A DNA stretch of 64,000 nucleotides from CBFHWU01 sp965659665 (lineage in GTDB: Bacteria; Bacteroidota; Bacteroidia; Flavobacteriales; Flavobacteriaceae): assembly GCA_965659665.1 (NCBI GenBank), contig CBFHWU010000009.1:1-64000 (forward strand), read 5' to 3'. The position numbers were made by a program, and so were the translations under genes. The notes under the pieces were generated by a model. It was not told the origin of the DNA. It saw nothing but the letters and a program-made list of their open reading frames with translations, and ran no database searches. Of this stretch, positions 53,747-63,075 are shown one piece after another. Each line of letters starts with the position of its first letter. The stretch's first letter is position 1.

Positions 53747-54873
53747 AAAAGGTTTTGTTTATTGATCGTGATGGTACGCTCACACTAGAACCCAAGGATT
53801 TTCAATTGGATTCGTACTCAAAATTAGTGTTTTATCCTGGTGTATTTCAAGGGTTAGTTAAAATAGCTAAAGCACTCGATTATGAGCTGGTATTGGTAAC
53901 CAATCAAGATGGCTTAGGTACAGAAAGTTTTCCTGAGGATCATTTTTGGCCAACCCACCAATTTATAATGAATACCTTAAAAAACGAAGGAATAGTATTT
54001 AAGGCCGAACATATTGATCGCAGTGTACCTGCAGATCATGCACCTACCCGAAAACCTCGTGTTGGAATGCTCACCTCATATCTTAATAATGAGGAGTACG
54101 ACATGTCAAATTCCTATGTAATTGGCGATCGAATGACGGATATGGAGCTGGCCAAAAATTTAGGAGCAAAGGGGATTTTTATTGCCTCACACCCTGAAGT
54201 TGGATTAGCAGAAGTAAGTACAACATCTTTAGAAGAAACCATAGTTTTGCGCACTACTTCTTGGGAAGATATTTATCGTCATCTTAGGCTGGAGGGGCGC
54301 ACCGCTTCAATTTCACGAAAAACACACGAAACAGAAATTGAGATCAAAATTGATATTGATGGTAGTGGTCATTCAGATATTCAAACAGGCATTGCTTTTT
54401 TTGATCATATGCTGGATCAGTTGGCCCGTCACGGAGGGGTTGATTTGGACATAAAAGTCAACGGAGATTTACAGGTTGATGAACATCACACGATTGAAGA
54501 TACAGGAATTGCTTTAGGGGAAGCTTTTGCAATGGCTTTAGGGAACAAAATGGGAATGCAACGCTACGGATTTTGTCTTCCCATGGATGATTGCTTGGCT
54601 CAGGTAGCTCTTGATTTTGGGGGACGTAGTTGGCTGATGTGGAAAGCCCCCTTTAAACGTGAAATGATCGGAAAAATGCCCACCGAAATGTTTTTTCATT
54701 TTTTTAAATCTTTCTCTGATGGCGCCAAAGCTAATCTCAATATCAAAGCCGAAGGTTTTAACGAACACCATAAAATAGAAGCTATTTTTAAGGCTTTTTC
54801 AAAGGCCATAAAAGCTGCTGTTCAGCGTGATGCAGAAAAACTAATTTTACCCTCTACCAAAGGATTATTATGA
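53743..54873 (+). CDS. hisB: Bifunctional histidinol-phosphatase/imidazoleglycerol-phosphate dehydratase
   Basis: One 376-residue chain has a HAD-type histidinol-phosphatase at residues 1-170 (FIDRDGTLT, with a DxD catalytic pair, and GDRMTDMELAKNLG) and an imidazoleglycerol-phosphate dehydratase at 185-376. The second part has HHTIEDTGIALGEA and DFGGRSWLMW with metal-binding His residues. The fusion gives steps 7 and 9 of the pathway. It overlaps hisC and hisH by 4 bases. Confidence 0.97.
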   Translation: MKKVLFIDRDGTLTLEPKDFQLDSYSKLVFYPGVFQGLVKIAKALDYELVLVTNQDGLGTESFPEDHFWPTHQFIMNTLKNEGIVFKAEHIDRSVPADHAPTRKPRVGMLTSYLNNEEYDMSNSYVIGDRMTDMELAKNLGAKGIFIASHPEVGLAEVSTTSLEETIVLRTTSWEDIYRHLRLEGRTASISRKTHETEIEIKIDIDGSGHSDIQTGIAFFDHMLDQLARHGGVDLDIKVNGDLQVDEHHTIEDTGIALGEAFAMALGNKMGMQRYGFCLPMDDCLAQVALDFGGRSWLMWKAPFKREMIGKMPTEMFFHFFKSFSDGAKANLNIKAEGFNEHHKIEAIFKAFSKAIKAAVQRDAEKLILPSTKGLL

Positions 54874-55451
54874 AAATTGCCTTGATTGATTATGGTGCAG
54901 GCAACATTCAAAGCATTCGATTTGCTTTTGATCGCTTGGGAGTCAAAACTATGCTTACTTCAAATTCAGAAGTGATTCGGCAAGCCGATCGTGTAGTTTT
55001 TCCTGGAGTGGGTGAGGCCAGTTCGGCGATGACCAAGCTAAAAATTTCAGGTTTGGATCTATTAATCCCTCAATTAACACAACCGGTGTTGGGGATTTGT
55101 TTAGGAATGCAGCTTATGTGTCGGTATACTCAAGAAGGAGAAACTAAAGGTTTGGGTATTTTTGATGCCGAGGTCAAACGATTTGATACGAGTCTAAAAG
55201 TCCCTCATATGGGTTGGAATACCGCTTCTCAACTATCTTCTTCTTTATTTGCGCACATAGATTCAGATTCCTATTTCTATTTGGTACACAGTTACTATGC
55301 GTCTATTTGTGAACAAACTATTGGTGTAACGCATTATGGACATTCTTTTAGCTCAGCTTTGCAACTCAAGAATTTTTTTGGTGTTCAGTTTCATCCCGAA
55401 AAAAGCAGTACGGTAGGAGCCCAATTATTAAAAAATTTTTTAACCTTATGA
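54870..55451 (+). CDS. hisH: Imidazole glycerol phosphate synthase glutaminase subunit
   Basis: HisH is the class I glutamine amidotransferase that supplies ammonia to HisF. The 193-residue protein has IDYGAGNIQSI, the nucleophile elbow GICLGMQLM with the catalytic Cys near residue 77, and the late His-x-Glu in FHPEKSS. It overlaps hisB and hisA by 4 bases. Confidence 0.97.
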   Translation: MKIALIDYGAGNIQSIRFAFDRLGVKTMLTSNSEVIRQADRVVFPGVGEASSAMTKLKISGLDLLIPQLTQPVLGICLGMQLMCRYTQEGETKGLGIFDAEVKRFDTSLKVPHMGWNTASQLSSSLFAHIDSDSYFYLVHSYYASICEQTIGVTHYGHSFSSALQLKNFFGVQFHPEKSSTVGAQLLKNFLTL

Positions 55452-56176
55452 GAATAATTCCAGCTATTGACATTATTAATGGAAAATGTGTACGTTTGAC
55501 CAAAGGGGATTATACAACTCAAAAAGTGTATAACGAATCCCCTTTGGAAGTTGCCCAGCAGTTTGAAGATCATGGCATCACGTATTTGCATTTGGTGGAT
55601 TTAGACGGAGCCAAATCACAGCACATTATCAATTACCACATCCTTGAGCAAATCGCGTCTAAAACACGTCTTAAAATCGATTTTGGCGGGGGGGTAAAGT
55701 CTGATGAGGACGTGCGTATTGCTTTTGAGTCGGGAGCACAACAACTCACAGGAGGAAGTATAGCCGTCAAAAACTCAGATCGTTTTGAATCTTGGATCAA
55801 TAACTATGGTTCTGATCGTATTGTTTTGGGTGCCGATGCCAATGAACGCATGATTGCCACTCAGGGTTGGAAAGAGCATTCAGATTTGAATGTATTGAGT
55901 TTCATTAAAGATTATGCCCAAAAAGGAATTACCTATGTCATTTGTACAGATATCGCCAAAGATGGTATGCTTCAGGGTCCATCATTTGATTTGTACCAAG
56001 AGATATTGGAATTGACTCCCGATATAAAACTCATTGCTTCGGGAGGAATATCCACTTTTGATGAACTCCCTCAGCTCGCTGAACTCGGTTGTAAGGGGGT
56101 CATTATTGGCAAAGCGATTTACGAGAATCGCATCTCGCTGAAAACACTAGAGCATTATATCTTAAACCAATCATAA
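55448..56176 (+). CDS. hisA: ProFAR isomerase (HisA)
   Basis: HisA is the TIM-barrel isomerase that opens the ribose of ProFAR to give PRFAR. The 242-residue protein has the N-terminal RIIPAIDIINGKCVRL with the catalytic Asp, DFGGGVKSDEDV and CTDIAKDGMLQGP with the second catalytic Asp, and SGGIST. It overlaps hisH by 4 bases and precedes hisF by one base. Confidence 0.97.
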   Translation: MRIIPAIDIINGKCVRLTKGDYTTQKVYNESPLEVAQQFEDHGITYLHLVDLDGAKSQHIINYHILEQIASKTRLKIDFGGGVKSDEDVRIAFESGAQQLTGGSIAVKNSDRFESWINNYGSDRIVLGADANERMIATQGWKEHSDLNVLSFIKDYAQKGITYVICTDIAKDGMLQGPSFDLYQEILELTPDIKLIASGGISTFDELPQLAELGCKGVIIGKAIYENRISLKTLEHYILNQS

Positions 56177-56177
56177 C

Positions 56178-56930
56178 ATGCTCACCAAACGAATTATCCC
56201 TTGCCTGGACATCAAGGACGGAAGAACGGTAAAAGGAGTCAATTTTGTTCATTTACGTGACGCTGGAGATCCGGTGGAGTTGGCGATTCGATATGCTGAT
56301 GAAGGTGCCGACGAGCTTGTTTTTTTGGATATTTCAGCGTCTGAGGAGCAGCGAAAAACCCTTTCGAAATTGGTTCGTGATGTGGCACAAGCCATTGATA
56401 TCCCATTTACGGTAGGGGGAGGAATAGCTTCAATCGAAGATGTGGACGTATTGTTACAACACGGCGCCGACAAGGTTTCGATCAACTCGGCAGCTGTCCG
56501 ACGTCCTGAACTAATAGATCTGTTGGCACAAAAATTTGGCTCACAATGTGTAGTAGTTGCGGTAGATGCCAAACAAATCGACCAACAATGGAAAGTGCAT
56601 TTGGTGGGTGGGAAGGTAGCGACCGACCTGGATCTTTTTGAATGGGCCAAAGAAGTGGCCGATCGCGGAGCAGGGGAGTTGTTGTTTACCTCAATGGATC
56701 ACGATGGCACAAAAAATGGATTTGCCAATGCTGCTTTGGCAAAAATATCAACTTTGGTTAATATTCCTTTAATCGCCTCAGGAGGGGCTGGAAATACAAC
56801 TCATTTTTGTGATGCCTTCACACTTGGAAAAGCCGATGCTGCCCTGGCTGCTAGTGTATTTCATTACAAAGAAATTGACATTAAAAACCTTAAATCCGTA
56901 TTAGCGGAACAACAAATACCTGTACGATGA
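56178..56930 (+). CDS. hisF: Imidazole glycerol phosphate synthase cyclase subunit
   Basis: HisF is the cyclase that uses ammonia from HisH to make IGP and AICAR. The 250-residue TIM barrel begins LTKRIIPCLDIKDGRTVKGVNF, contains the catalytic first Asp, FTVGGGIASIEDV, and LLFTSMDHDGTKNGF with the second Asp, then IASGGAGN. It overlaps hisIE by 4 bases. Confidence 0.98.
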   Translation: MLTKRIIPCLDIKDGRTVKGVNFVHLRDAGDPVELAIRYADEGADELVFLDISASEEQRKTLSKLVRDVAQAIDIPFTVGGGIASIEDVDVLLQHGADKVSINSAAVRRPELIDLLAQKFGSQCVVVAVDAKQIDQQWKVHLVGGKVATDLDLFEWAKEVADRGAGELLFTSMDHDGTKNGFANAALAKISTLVNIPLIASGGAGNTTHFCDAFTLGKADAALAASVFHYKEIDIKNLKSVLAEQQIPVR

Positions 56931-57523
56931 TGAATGTAGCTTTTCACAAATTTGACAACGGACTTGTACCCGCTATTGTACAAGATGCCCAAACCAAAAT
57001 TGTTTTGATGTTGGGTTATATGAATGCTGAGGCTTTGGCTCAAACACAATCCTTAAAAAAAGTAACTTTTTTTAGTCGTTCCAAACAACGCCTTTGGACT
57101 AAGGGGGAAGAAAGCGGAAATTTTTTAAAATTGGTAGACATCAAAGTAGATTGTGATCAAGACGCACTTTTGGTAACTGCCCGTCCGCTAGGCCCTACCT
57201 GTCATACGGGTTCTGATACCTGTTTTAAGGAAGCAAATATGCCTTACTATGGCTTTTTGTCAGAACTGGAAGCAACCATTACCCAACGTAAAAATAATCG
57301 CCCTGAGGGAAGCTATATCGCCTCTTTATTTGAAAAAGGGATCAATAAGATTGCTCAAAAAGTTGGGGAGGAAGCCATAGAAACCGTTATTGAAGCTAAA
57401 GATAACAACGAACAACTGTTTTTAAATGAATCTGCTGACTTGTTGTTTCATTATCTTATGCTGCTCCAAGCCAAAGGACATACGCTTGCAGACGTTGTCA
57501 AGGTATTGGAAAACAGAAATTGA
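56927..57523 (+). CDS. hisIE: Bifunctional PR-AMP cyclohydrolase/PR-ATP pyrophosphatase
   Basis: One 198-residue chain has HisI (residues 1-105: YMNAEALAQTQ, FFSRSKQRLWTKGEESGN, DCDQDALLV, PTCHTGSDTCF with zinc-binding Cys) and HisE (residues 112-198: a helical MazG-like domain, KVGEEAIETVIEAK). It completes the operon; every gene for PRPP to histidine is accounted for in the order G-D-C-B-H-A-F-IE. No clear terminator follows. Confidence 0.97.
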   Translation: MMNVAFHKFDNGLVPAIVQDAQTKIVLMLGYMNAEALAQTQSLKKVTFFSRSKQRLWTKGEESGNFLKLVDIKVDCDQDALLVTARPLGPTCHTGSDTCFKEANMPYYGFLSELEATITQRKNNRPEGSYIASLFEKGINKIAQKVGEEAIETVIEAKDNNEQLFLNESADLLFHYLMLLQAKGHTLADVVKVLENRN

Positions 57524-57627
57524 TTCTTTCTGCCCTAAAGATTTTCGTGCTTTAGACCTATTCCGATAACCTCATGGTCACGCGTTTATAAGCTTCCTTG
57601 CCTAATTAAACGCTAAAAACAGTTTTC

Positions 57628-57870
57628 ATGGAAATAACAACTGTATCTAAAACCTATACATTTCTATTTTTTTTCTTCATCACCATCAATAATTTACATG
57701 CACAGTGTGATTCGTTAAACTTTTCAATTTGTAAAAGCTGTAAATCTTATCTAAAAAAAGATATTTATATCATTGATAAATGTATAAAAACGAATGAACA
57801 CAAATTATTCACGGTTGAGAATTTAACTTTTAAAAGAAAAAAATACTCATCCATATTCAATTTCAATTGA
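57628..57870 (+). CDS. Small hypothetical secreted protein, possibly a gene remnant
   Basis: An 80-residue open frame has a plausible signal peptide (residues 8-26, FLFFFFITINNLHAQ) and three Cys-rich pairs (CDSLNFSICKSCKS and DKC). It is not recognised. It is followed by a decayed frame at 57893-58276, and the mature part is short and low-complexity at its end, so it may be the leftover 5' part of a longer gene. Confidence 0.4.
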   Translation: MEITTVSKTYTFLFFFFITINNLHAQCDSLNFSICKSCKSYLKKDIYIIDKCIKTNEHKLFTVENLTFKRKKYSSIFNFN

Positions 57871-57892
57871 TTCCTTTATTAGCATTGAAAAA

Positions 57893-58276
57893 ATGACCAT
57901 TTTTGAAGTTCAATAATATAAGCGGACGATCCATAAAGAAAAATCAAAGGAAGAGAATGTAATCTTTTTACCACCAGTTGTATTGCATCTTGGAAGGTTT
58001 TTAAACTCATAGTTAAAAAAAACAATCACGTTTTCACTATTTATGATGTTTATAATATTCCTACTATTTAGAAATGTTTTAAGCCTGTCAAGTTTCGTAA
58101 AATATTTAAAGCCATATGATAATGCACAACATTCTGATCAGTTGTACAAAGCTTTGGCATGGACAGGGCTACAGGGTACAAACGCTTGGAATAATATGTA
58201 TGCTGATTCCGTATTTACTCAAGATGAATAATATAGGATAAAAACTACTATTCAAAACTTTATAAACTCTGGAAAC
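57893..58276 (+). pseudogene. Decayed reading frame with in-frame stops
   Basis: One frame reads through with coding-like content but is broken by TAA at 57914-57916, TAG at 58010-58012 and TAA at 58229-58231. The best-preserved part is LYKALAWTGLQGTNAWNN, and after the last stop the frame continues YRIKTTIQNFINSGN, which looks like the natural C-terminal helix of the same protein. The parent family is not recognised. Its placement between the his operon and accessory genes suggests a degenerating accessory gene. Confidence 0.4.
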
Positions 58277-58295
58277 ATTAGTATTGCTATGGGGT

Positions 58296-59777
58296 TTATT
58301 TTTCTTTGTTCTTGGATGCTTTTAGGTATTCAAATATTGGAATATCAAACCCAACGTTTACCATTCCATTTTCAAAAGAATTTTCATCTTTGATTAAGGG
58401 TATTGAATAGGATACATTGAGTGCTAAATCATTAAAAAAAGTCAAGCCAATTCCAGATCCTAACATGGCATAATTGAAATTGTCCTCTGATTTTAAGTCA
58501 ATGATATTGTATAAAATCCCCGAGGCGAATATCATGCCATAAACATTTTTGATCAACGGTTCTTTTACTGGTCCTTTCCATCTTCTGTAAATACCTCGAT
58601 ATTGAAACCATTCTAATGGTTGATGGGAACGTGTGTATGCCATATCTGCAAAAAGAAATTTAAATCCCATTTTTTCAGATACATAGGCGAATTGATAAAT
58701 ACTTTCCGTTTTAGCTTCATTTAAAATAGCATTATTTTCATTAGTAAAAGCTCCATAATTGATACCTATTCCAAAAAACGGTTCAACTCCAATTTTGTGT
58801 TGTTTTAGGCTAGTAATTTTATTGTGGTAAAATTCATTTTCTAAACCGAGGATTATGGCTTCGAAATCCAATTTGAAATCATATCCTTTTTTGGTATCGT
58901 CATTTGCAATGTCATAGATCACATACTTTGAGATGATATCTCCTATTTTTGCAATAAAACTATTTTGTCCTATTTCATTTCTAAACTTGTCTAATGACAA
59001 TGAGAATAGTTGTAAGATAAACCCAATATCATCACGAGTTAACGAATTTAAATCATCGATTTTTTTTTCGCTATTATTGATAAACCTAAACACCTCATCA
59101 GCCGAATTTAGCGTGGTATTTACTTTGGAAACGAATGTATTAAGTTGGGCAACAACTTGGTCTTCCTGTCCGCTTGTCTTAATTTTTGAATAATCTAAAT
59201 TCAATCCATACTTGAATTTTATTGAAGATCTTTGGAAAAATCCTTTTTCCTTAAAAAAATTCGATTCCGCTAACGTTGTACTCAGGGTATCAATGATATA
59301 ATTGGCCAAAAGATCTTCTGGGATTTGTGTTCTAGATACTTTTATCTTTTGCTGGGTGGTAAATTTATTTTTTTGGTCATTGTCAAGATTGATGGTCATC
59401 AGATCATACAGTCCTTTATCATCGCCAAATGATTTATTTTTTAATCCTGAAATATTCAATTCATTTTTAACAAAATAATCTGCAAGTGCATAGGTGATGG
59501 CGTAATCCGAAATTTCAGAAATGATGTTGTTTGTCATTACTGTTTTATTTTTTTCACTAGTCAGCAGATTCATGATATGATAAATGGTATTATACGTCGT
59601 ATAATTTGTGGTTTTGATATTTTTGACTACCACATTTTTTAATACTCTTTGTTTTAGTTCTTCTTGTTTTTGACTGATGATTTCAGATACCAAATCAACA
59701 TCTGGAGTAATTAGCTGGGCATTTACAGAAATAGAGGAAAGTAAACCAAAGAACAGGGCTAGGGTGATATTTTTCAT
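58296..59777 (-). CDS. Hypothetical secreted or outer-membrane protein (493 aa)
   Basis: The product starts with a signal peptide (residues 1-20, ending SVNAQ). The first 310 residues are helical and charged, and the last 180 are beta-rich with alternating aromatic residues (GIGINYGAFTNENN; SGIGLTFFNDLALNVSYSIPL), suggesting a small C-terminal beta-barrel. I do not recognise the family. It is a single gene on the minus strand with long gaps on both sides; it may be part of an accessory region. Confidence 0.6.
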   Translation of the reverse strand: MKNITLALFFGLLSSISVNAQLITPDVDLVSEIISQKQEELKQRVLKNVVVKNIKTTNYTTYNTIYHIMNLLTSEKNKTVMTNNIISEISDYAITYALADYFVKNELNISGLKNKSFGDDKGLYDLMTINLDNDQKNKFTTQQKIKVSRTQIPEDLLANYIIDTLSTTLAESNFFKEKGFFQRSSIKFKYGLNLDYSKIKTSGQEDQVVAQLNTFVSKVNTTLNSADEVFRFINNSEKKIDDLNSLTRDDIGFILQLFSLSLDKFRNEIGQNSFIAKIGDIISKYVIYDIANDDTKKGYDFKLDFEAIILGLENEFYHNKITSLKQHKIGVEPFFGIGINYGAFTNENNAILNEAKTESIYQFAYVSEKMGFKFLFADMAYTRSHQPLEWFQYRGIYRRWKGPVKEPLIKNVYGMIFASGILYNIIDLKSEDNFNYAMLGSGIGLTFFNDLALNVSYSIPLIKDENSFENGMVNVGFDIPIFEYLKASKNKEK

Positions 59778-60202
59778 GGTTAAGTGATTTATTTTTTTTG
59801 TAATTGATATTTATCCTTGCATTCAAACGATTATGCGAAGGCGGTAAGATGTTAAAAAAAAGGGGACTTAAAATTTGTCGTACAGTTTTAGCTAGGGTAT
59901 TTAGCAAGGTAACTCCCTATTTAAAGGTTAAATTAGGTCCTTTATGGTAGTTTGTTGTGTAGGTGGCAGGGGAACTAAATTAGTAGTTTTTTATGTTCAT
60001 ACTGAAAAATTTGGTTCTCCTAATATAAAAAATATTATCCCAAAAAACTAATCATCCCATCTGTTCTCCATGAATAACAAGTTATTTTGTTTAATCACCA
60101 AGTATTATTGTCATAACAAAACAATTTGGGGAATCATACACAGCAATAAGGTTTTGGTATAATTTGGTGAGGAAAATATCTTATTATTTAACCAAAACAT
60201 AT
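59778..60202. other. Gene-free 425-base gap
   Basis: The gap between the 58296 gene and the AsmA gene is AT-rich. It holds no credible reading frame, no tRNA and no strong hairpin. The minus-strand open frame 59695-59907 overlaps the start of the 58296 gene and is not accepted. Confidence 0.6.
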
Positions 60203-62683
60203 TTATTTTTCTTTTTTCCCAAACAGCCCTTTAAGCATGTTTTTTCCTTTATCGAGAAGTCCTTGTTGTTGTTGTTTTACAAGTTGATTCATCAAGCTTT
60301 TAGTAGCTCCTTTAAAATCGGTGGTTAGCGAGGGGGAGGTAAAACTTCCGGTCAAATTTCCTTTTACAGGAAAGGTGTCGGTGGATTGAGCATCGGTAGT
60401 TGCAAGTAGCCCTGATACTTCTTTCCCAAAATATTTTAATGGAACATCAAATTCAAGATCATAGTTCATAGATTGATCAAATTGATGATTACCCGAAACG
60501 GAGATATCAATATCATTATAGTTTAGATCAAAAGGATGTACGATCACTTTACCATTTTCAAATGATAGCTTCACTTCGGTATCCTCCAGGCGGTTATTTT
60601 TTATGTTTAAAAAATCAGTTTGTTGGTTTAAAGCTTTGAGCATGGGGGCTTTTTGTGGGTCCAATACTGCATTGATAAACCCAGCTGACAAATCTCCAGA
60701 AAGTGTTTTCAGATTGGGAGTAAGTGATTGGTTAAGAAGCCCTTGAAGTTGAATATCTGCATTAACTTTTCCATTTAAGGCATTTGAAATAGGGGCAATA
60801 GCTTTCAAGAAGGAAAAATTCGAAAAAGAGGAAGCTATATCTAGGGAGTTTAATTTTAGATTAGTATTGAATTTGGGAGTGGAGCCCTTAGTATTTACAA
60901 AACCCTGCATTAGAATTTTGCCTTCAAAAATATCCATTTTTAAATTTTTTAAGGTGGCTTGTTGATCTTTGATAAGTAAATTACCTGAGAGGTTTTTTAA
61001 GGTTAAGGTGGAATATTTTACTGTGGAAGCATACGCCTTGATGGAGCAGTCTAAAAAAGAAGGAATTTTTAGATCGATCACTTCGGAGGTAGTCTCTTTG
61101 TGGGGAGTGCTTTTTGATGTAGTCATAAAATCGGCTACCTCCAAGCGATCGGATTGAAGTTCAAAATGGCCTTTCAGCTCCTCTTTTTGAAACAAAAACC
61201 CATAAAAATTTTCAAGAATTCCGTTTATTTCCATATCAGAATTTCCTGTTTTTGCTTTCATTTCAATCAATCGTATTTCGTCGGAATCAAATTGTAGATA
61301 AGCCGATTGCATCTCAAAAGGATGAACCATTTCTTGACTGTCGTAATAGAAATCAGAAATTGATACAGTACCCGAATTTTTGAAGTTTTGGTAGTTTTTT
61401 TCGGTAGCTGAATGAAGGTCAAAAGTAGTGGATATGTTGGCGTTTAAAATTCCTTGGATTGGATCACTCAACTGCATTGGATAAGCTACGGAAATAGATT
61501 CAAGATTAATAATCCCATTTAATTTGGAAGAAATAATTGGGTTGTCGTTAATATTCTTCACTTTGGCTGTGATGTTAAACAAGTCTTTATCGATTAAACA
61601 TGAAAATTGATGAACTTCAATTAATGTATCTTCTAAATTTCCAGTGCTGTTGTTGACTTGAGCATCTATGGTTATTTTTTCGATTCTTTTTGGGAGATCT
61701 GGGTATTGCAATGTTCCATTAGATGAACTGATGTGGATGTCGAAACTAGGAATCACCGTTTCGGCTACTTTTCCTTGAATAGCCCCCACTAATGAAAAAT
61801 TCCCTGATGTTGTCACGTCCTTCAGCTCTTTTGAGTAGGCTGGTGGAACAAGCTTAAGGGCATTTTCAAATGATGTTTGTGTCGTTTTAAACTGCAAATC
61901 AACATCTTGGTAATTATCAAAAAGTTGTACAAACCCTTCAAATTCCAGGGGAAGATCATTGATTTTAAATTCATTTTTTTGGAACGAGTATTTTTGATGT
62001 GCAAGGTCTATTTCAAAAATTGCATCAAGAGCTACACGGGAGTGCTCAAGGTAAGTGATTCCTTGATGCTCAAAAAATAAGTCGGCATGGGTTTGCGTAT
62101 CTAGATGCATGATTTGTGACGAAAAATTTCCTGATCCGTCGTGATTGAGATTTGACAGCTCCACTTTGAGATCGGTATCTTTGTTGTGATACGATAGCGA
62201 AGCATTGTGAAGCCCGTAATAATGAAGTTTAAAACCAATATTGGAGGGGATACTATCTTTTTGGGTATCTTTTGGTGTTGCTTGTTTGGCTGCGATGTCC
62301 ATATTAGAAACTCCTTGATGCTCAACGATAGAGAGCTTTATATTATCCAAAACAACGGCGTCAATGTGTATTGGATGATTTTTTGACCTTAAAATACTTA
62401 AAATCCCGGTGTTAAAATAAACAGATGTAGATGAAAAAAGGGTATCTCCCTCAAAGGGGGCTTTGTTGATAATGGTAAGCCCTTTAACCCTTATTCTTGC
62501 TTTTGGAAAATTTTTTATAAAACTCAACTCTACATGATCAAATTCAACATGTGCATAAATATTTTGGTGGATCACATCCAAGAGTTGTGCCTTGATCTTA
62601 TCCTTAAAAATATAAGGTAAAGTTAGAAGGACTAAAAACAAGATAAAGAATGGGAGAACAATACGTTTAATTATTTTTTTCAT
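60203..62683 (-). CDS. AsmA-family outer-membrane biogenesis protein
   Basis: An 826-residue protein with one N-terminal membrane helix (FFILFLVLLTLPYIF) and a long periplasmic beta-rich part. The N-terminal segment (VEFDHVELSFIKNFPKARIRVKGLTI) and the C-terminal LNGKVNADIQLQGLLNQSL segment are AsmA-like. Such proteins resemble the VPS13-like bridge family and are linked to lipid transport to the outer membrane. The C terminus ends in a Lys/Gly-rich tail (KGLFGKKEK). It is transcribed alone. Confidence 0.88.
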   Translation of the reverse strand: MKKIIKRIVLPFFILFLVLLTLPYIFKDKIKAQLLDVIHQNIYAHVEFDHVELSFIKNFPKARIRVKGLTIINKAPFEGDTLFSSTSVYFNTGILSILRSKNHPIHIDAVVLDNIKLSIVEHQGVSNMDIAAKQATPKDTQKDSIPSNIGFKLHYYGLHNASLSYHNKDTDLKVELSNLNHDGSGNFSSQIMHLDTQTHADLFFEHQGITYLEHSRVALDAIFEIDLAHQKYSFQKNEFKINDLPLEFEGFVQLFDNYQDVDLQFKTTQTSFENALKLVPPAYSKELKDVTTSGNFSLVGAIQGKVAETVIPSFDIHISSSNGTLQYPDLPKRIEKITIDAQVNNSTGNLEDTLIEVHQFSCLIDKDLFNITAKVKNINDNPIISSKLNGIINLESISVAYPMQLSDPIQGILNANISTTFDLHSATEKNYQNFKNSGTVSISDFYYDSQEMVHPFEMQSAYLQFDSDEIRLIEMKAKTGNSDMEINGILENFYGFLFQKEELKGHFELQSDRLEVADFMTTSKSTPHKETTSEVIDLKIPSFLDCSIKAYASTVKYSTLTLKNLSGNLLIKDQQATLKNLKMDIFEGKILMQGFVNTKGSTPKFNTNLKLNSLDIASSFSNFSFLKAIAPISNALNGKVNADIQLQGLLNQSLTPNLKTLSGDLSAGFINAVLDPQKAPMLKALNQQTDFLNIKNNRLEDTEVKLSFENGKVIVHPFDLNYNDIDISVSGNHQFDQSMNYDLEFDVPLKYFGKEVSGLLATTDAQSTDTFPVKGNLTGSFTSPSLTTDFKGATKSLMNQLVKQQQQGLLDKGKNMLKGLFGKKEK

Positions 62684-63043
62684 TTGAGACTAGCTGAGCG
62701 TTTATTGTCCTATCATACGTTTTAAAACTGTGGAATAGCCAATGGTTGTTCGAATCCTGTGTGTGGGATGAAGTAAAAAAAAGGCTGTAGGTTATCGTAA
62801 TGGGCATAATAAAACAGCACTAAATTAAACAAAAAAAGCAAACCAAAATGACAAATATTATTGTTGTGTTGTAAGATATTATTATCACTTCTAAACGACT
62901 GCGCTTTATTGGGGTGATTTTTCTTTTTTTGGTAGATTTTTTTTTAAATTTAACTTCCCAATTTTAATTAATCTACTTTCATCTTCGCATTTGCTATGAT
63001 GGTTCAGTTTTTTTTTAGAGGAGGGCCGGAAGCGCATTTTAGG
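62684..63043. other. Gene-free gap before the CRISPR-Cas locus
   Basis: About 360 bases between the AsmA gene and the tracrRNA terminator hold no credible reading frame. The sequence is AT-rich with several T and A runs. A TTCGAATCC at 62749-62757 looks like a tRNA T-loop but has no pairing arms. Confidence 0.6.
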
Positions 63044-63075
63044 AAAAAAAAAACCTCCCAGTTAAAGTCGAGAGG
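63044..63075 (-). terminator. tracrRNA intrinsic terminator
   Basis: On the minus strand CCTCTC (63075-63070) pairs with GGGAGG (63059-63054) through 6 base pairs, one of them a T-G wobble, with a 10-base loop, and then a run of ten T (63053-63044). It ends the tracrRNA. Confidence 0.85.

Noticed and set aside
57535..57555. CTAAAG-N9-CTTTAG as a terminator of the his operon
   Set aside because: The stem is short and weak, the loop is long, and no T-run follows it.
59695..59907. 70-codon minus-strand frame overlapping the start of the 58296 gene
   Set aside because: Its sequence is low-complexity with no family features, and it overlaps the signal peptide of the better-supported gene.
62749..62757. 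TTCGAATCC resembling a tRNA T-loop
   Set aside because: The bases on each side do not pair as a T-stem, and no acceptor, anticodon or D arm can be found.
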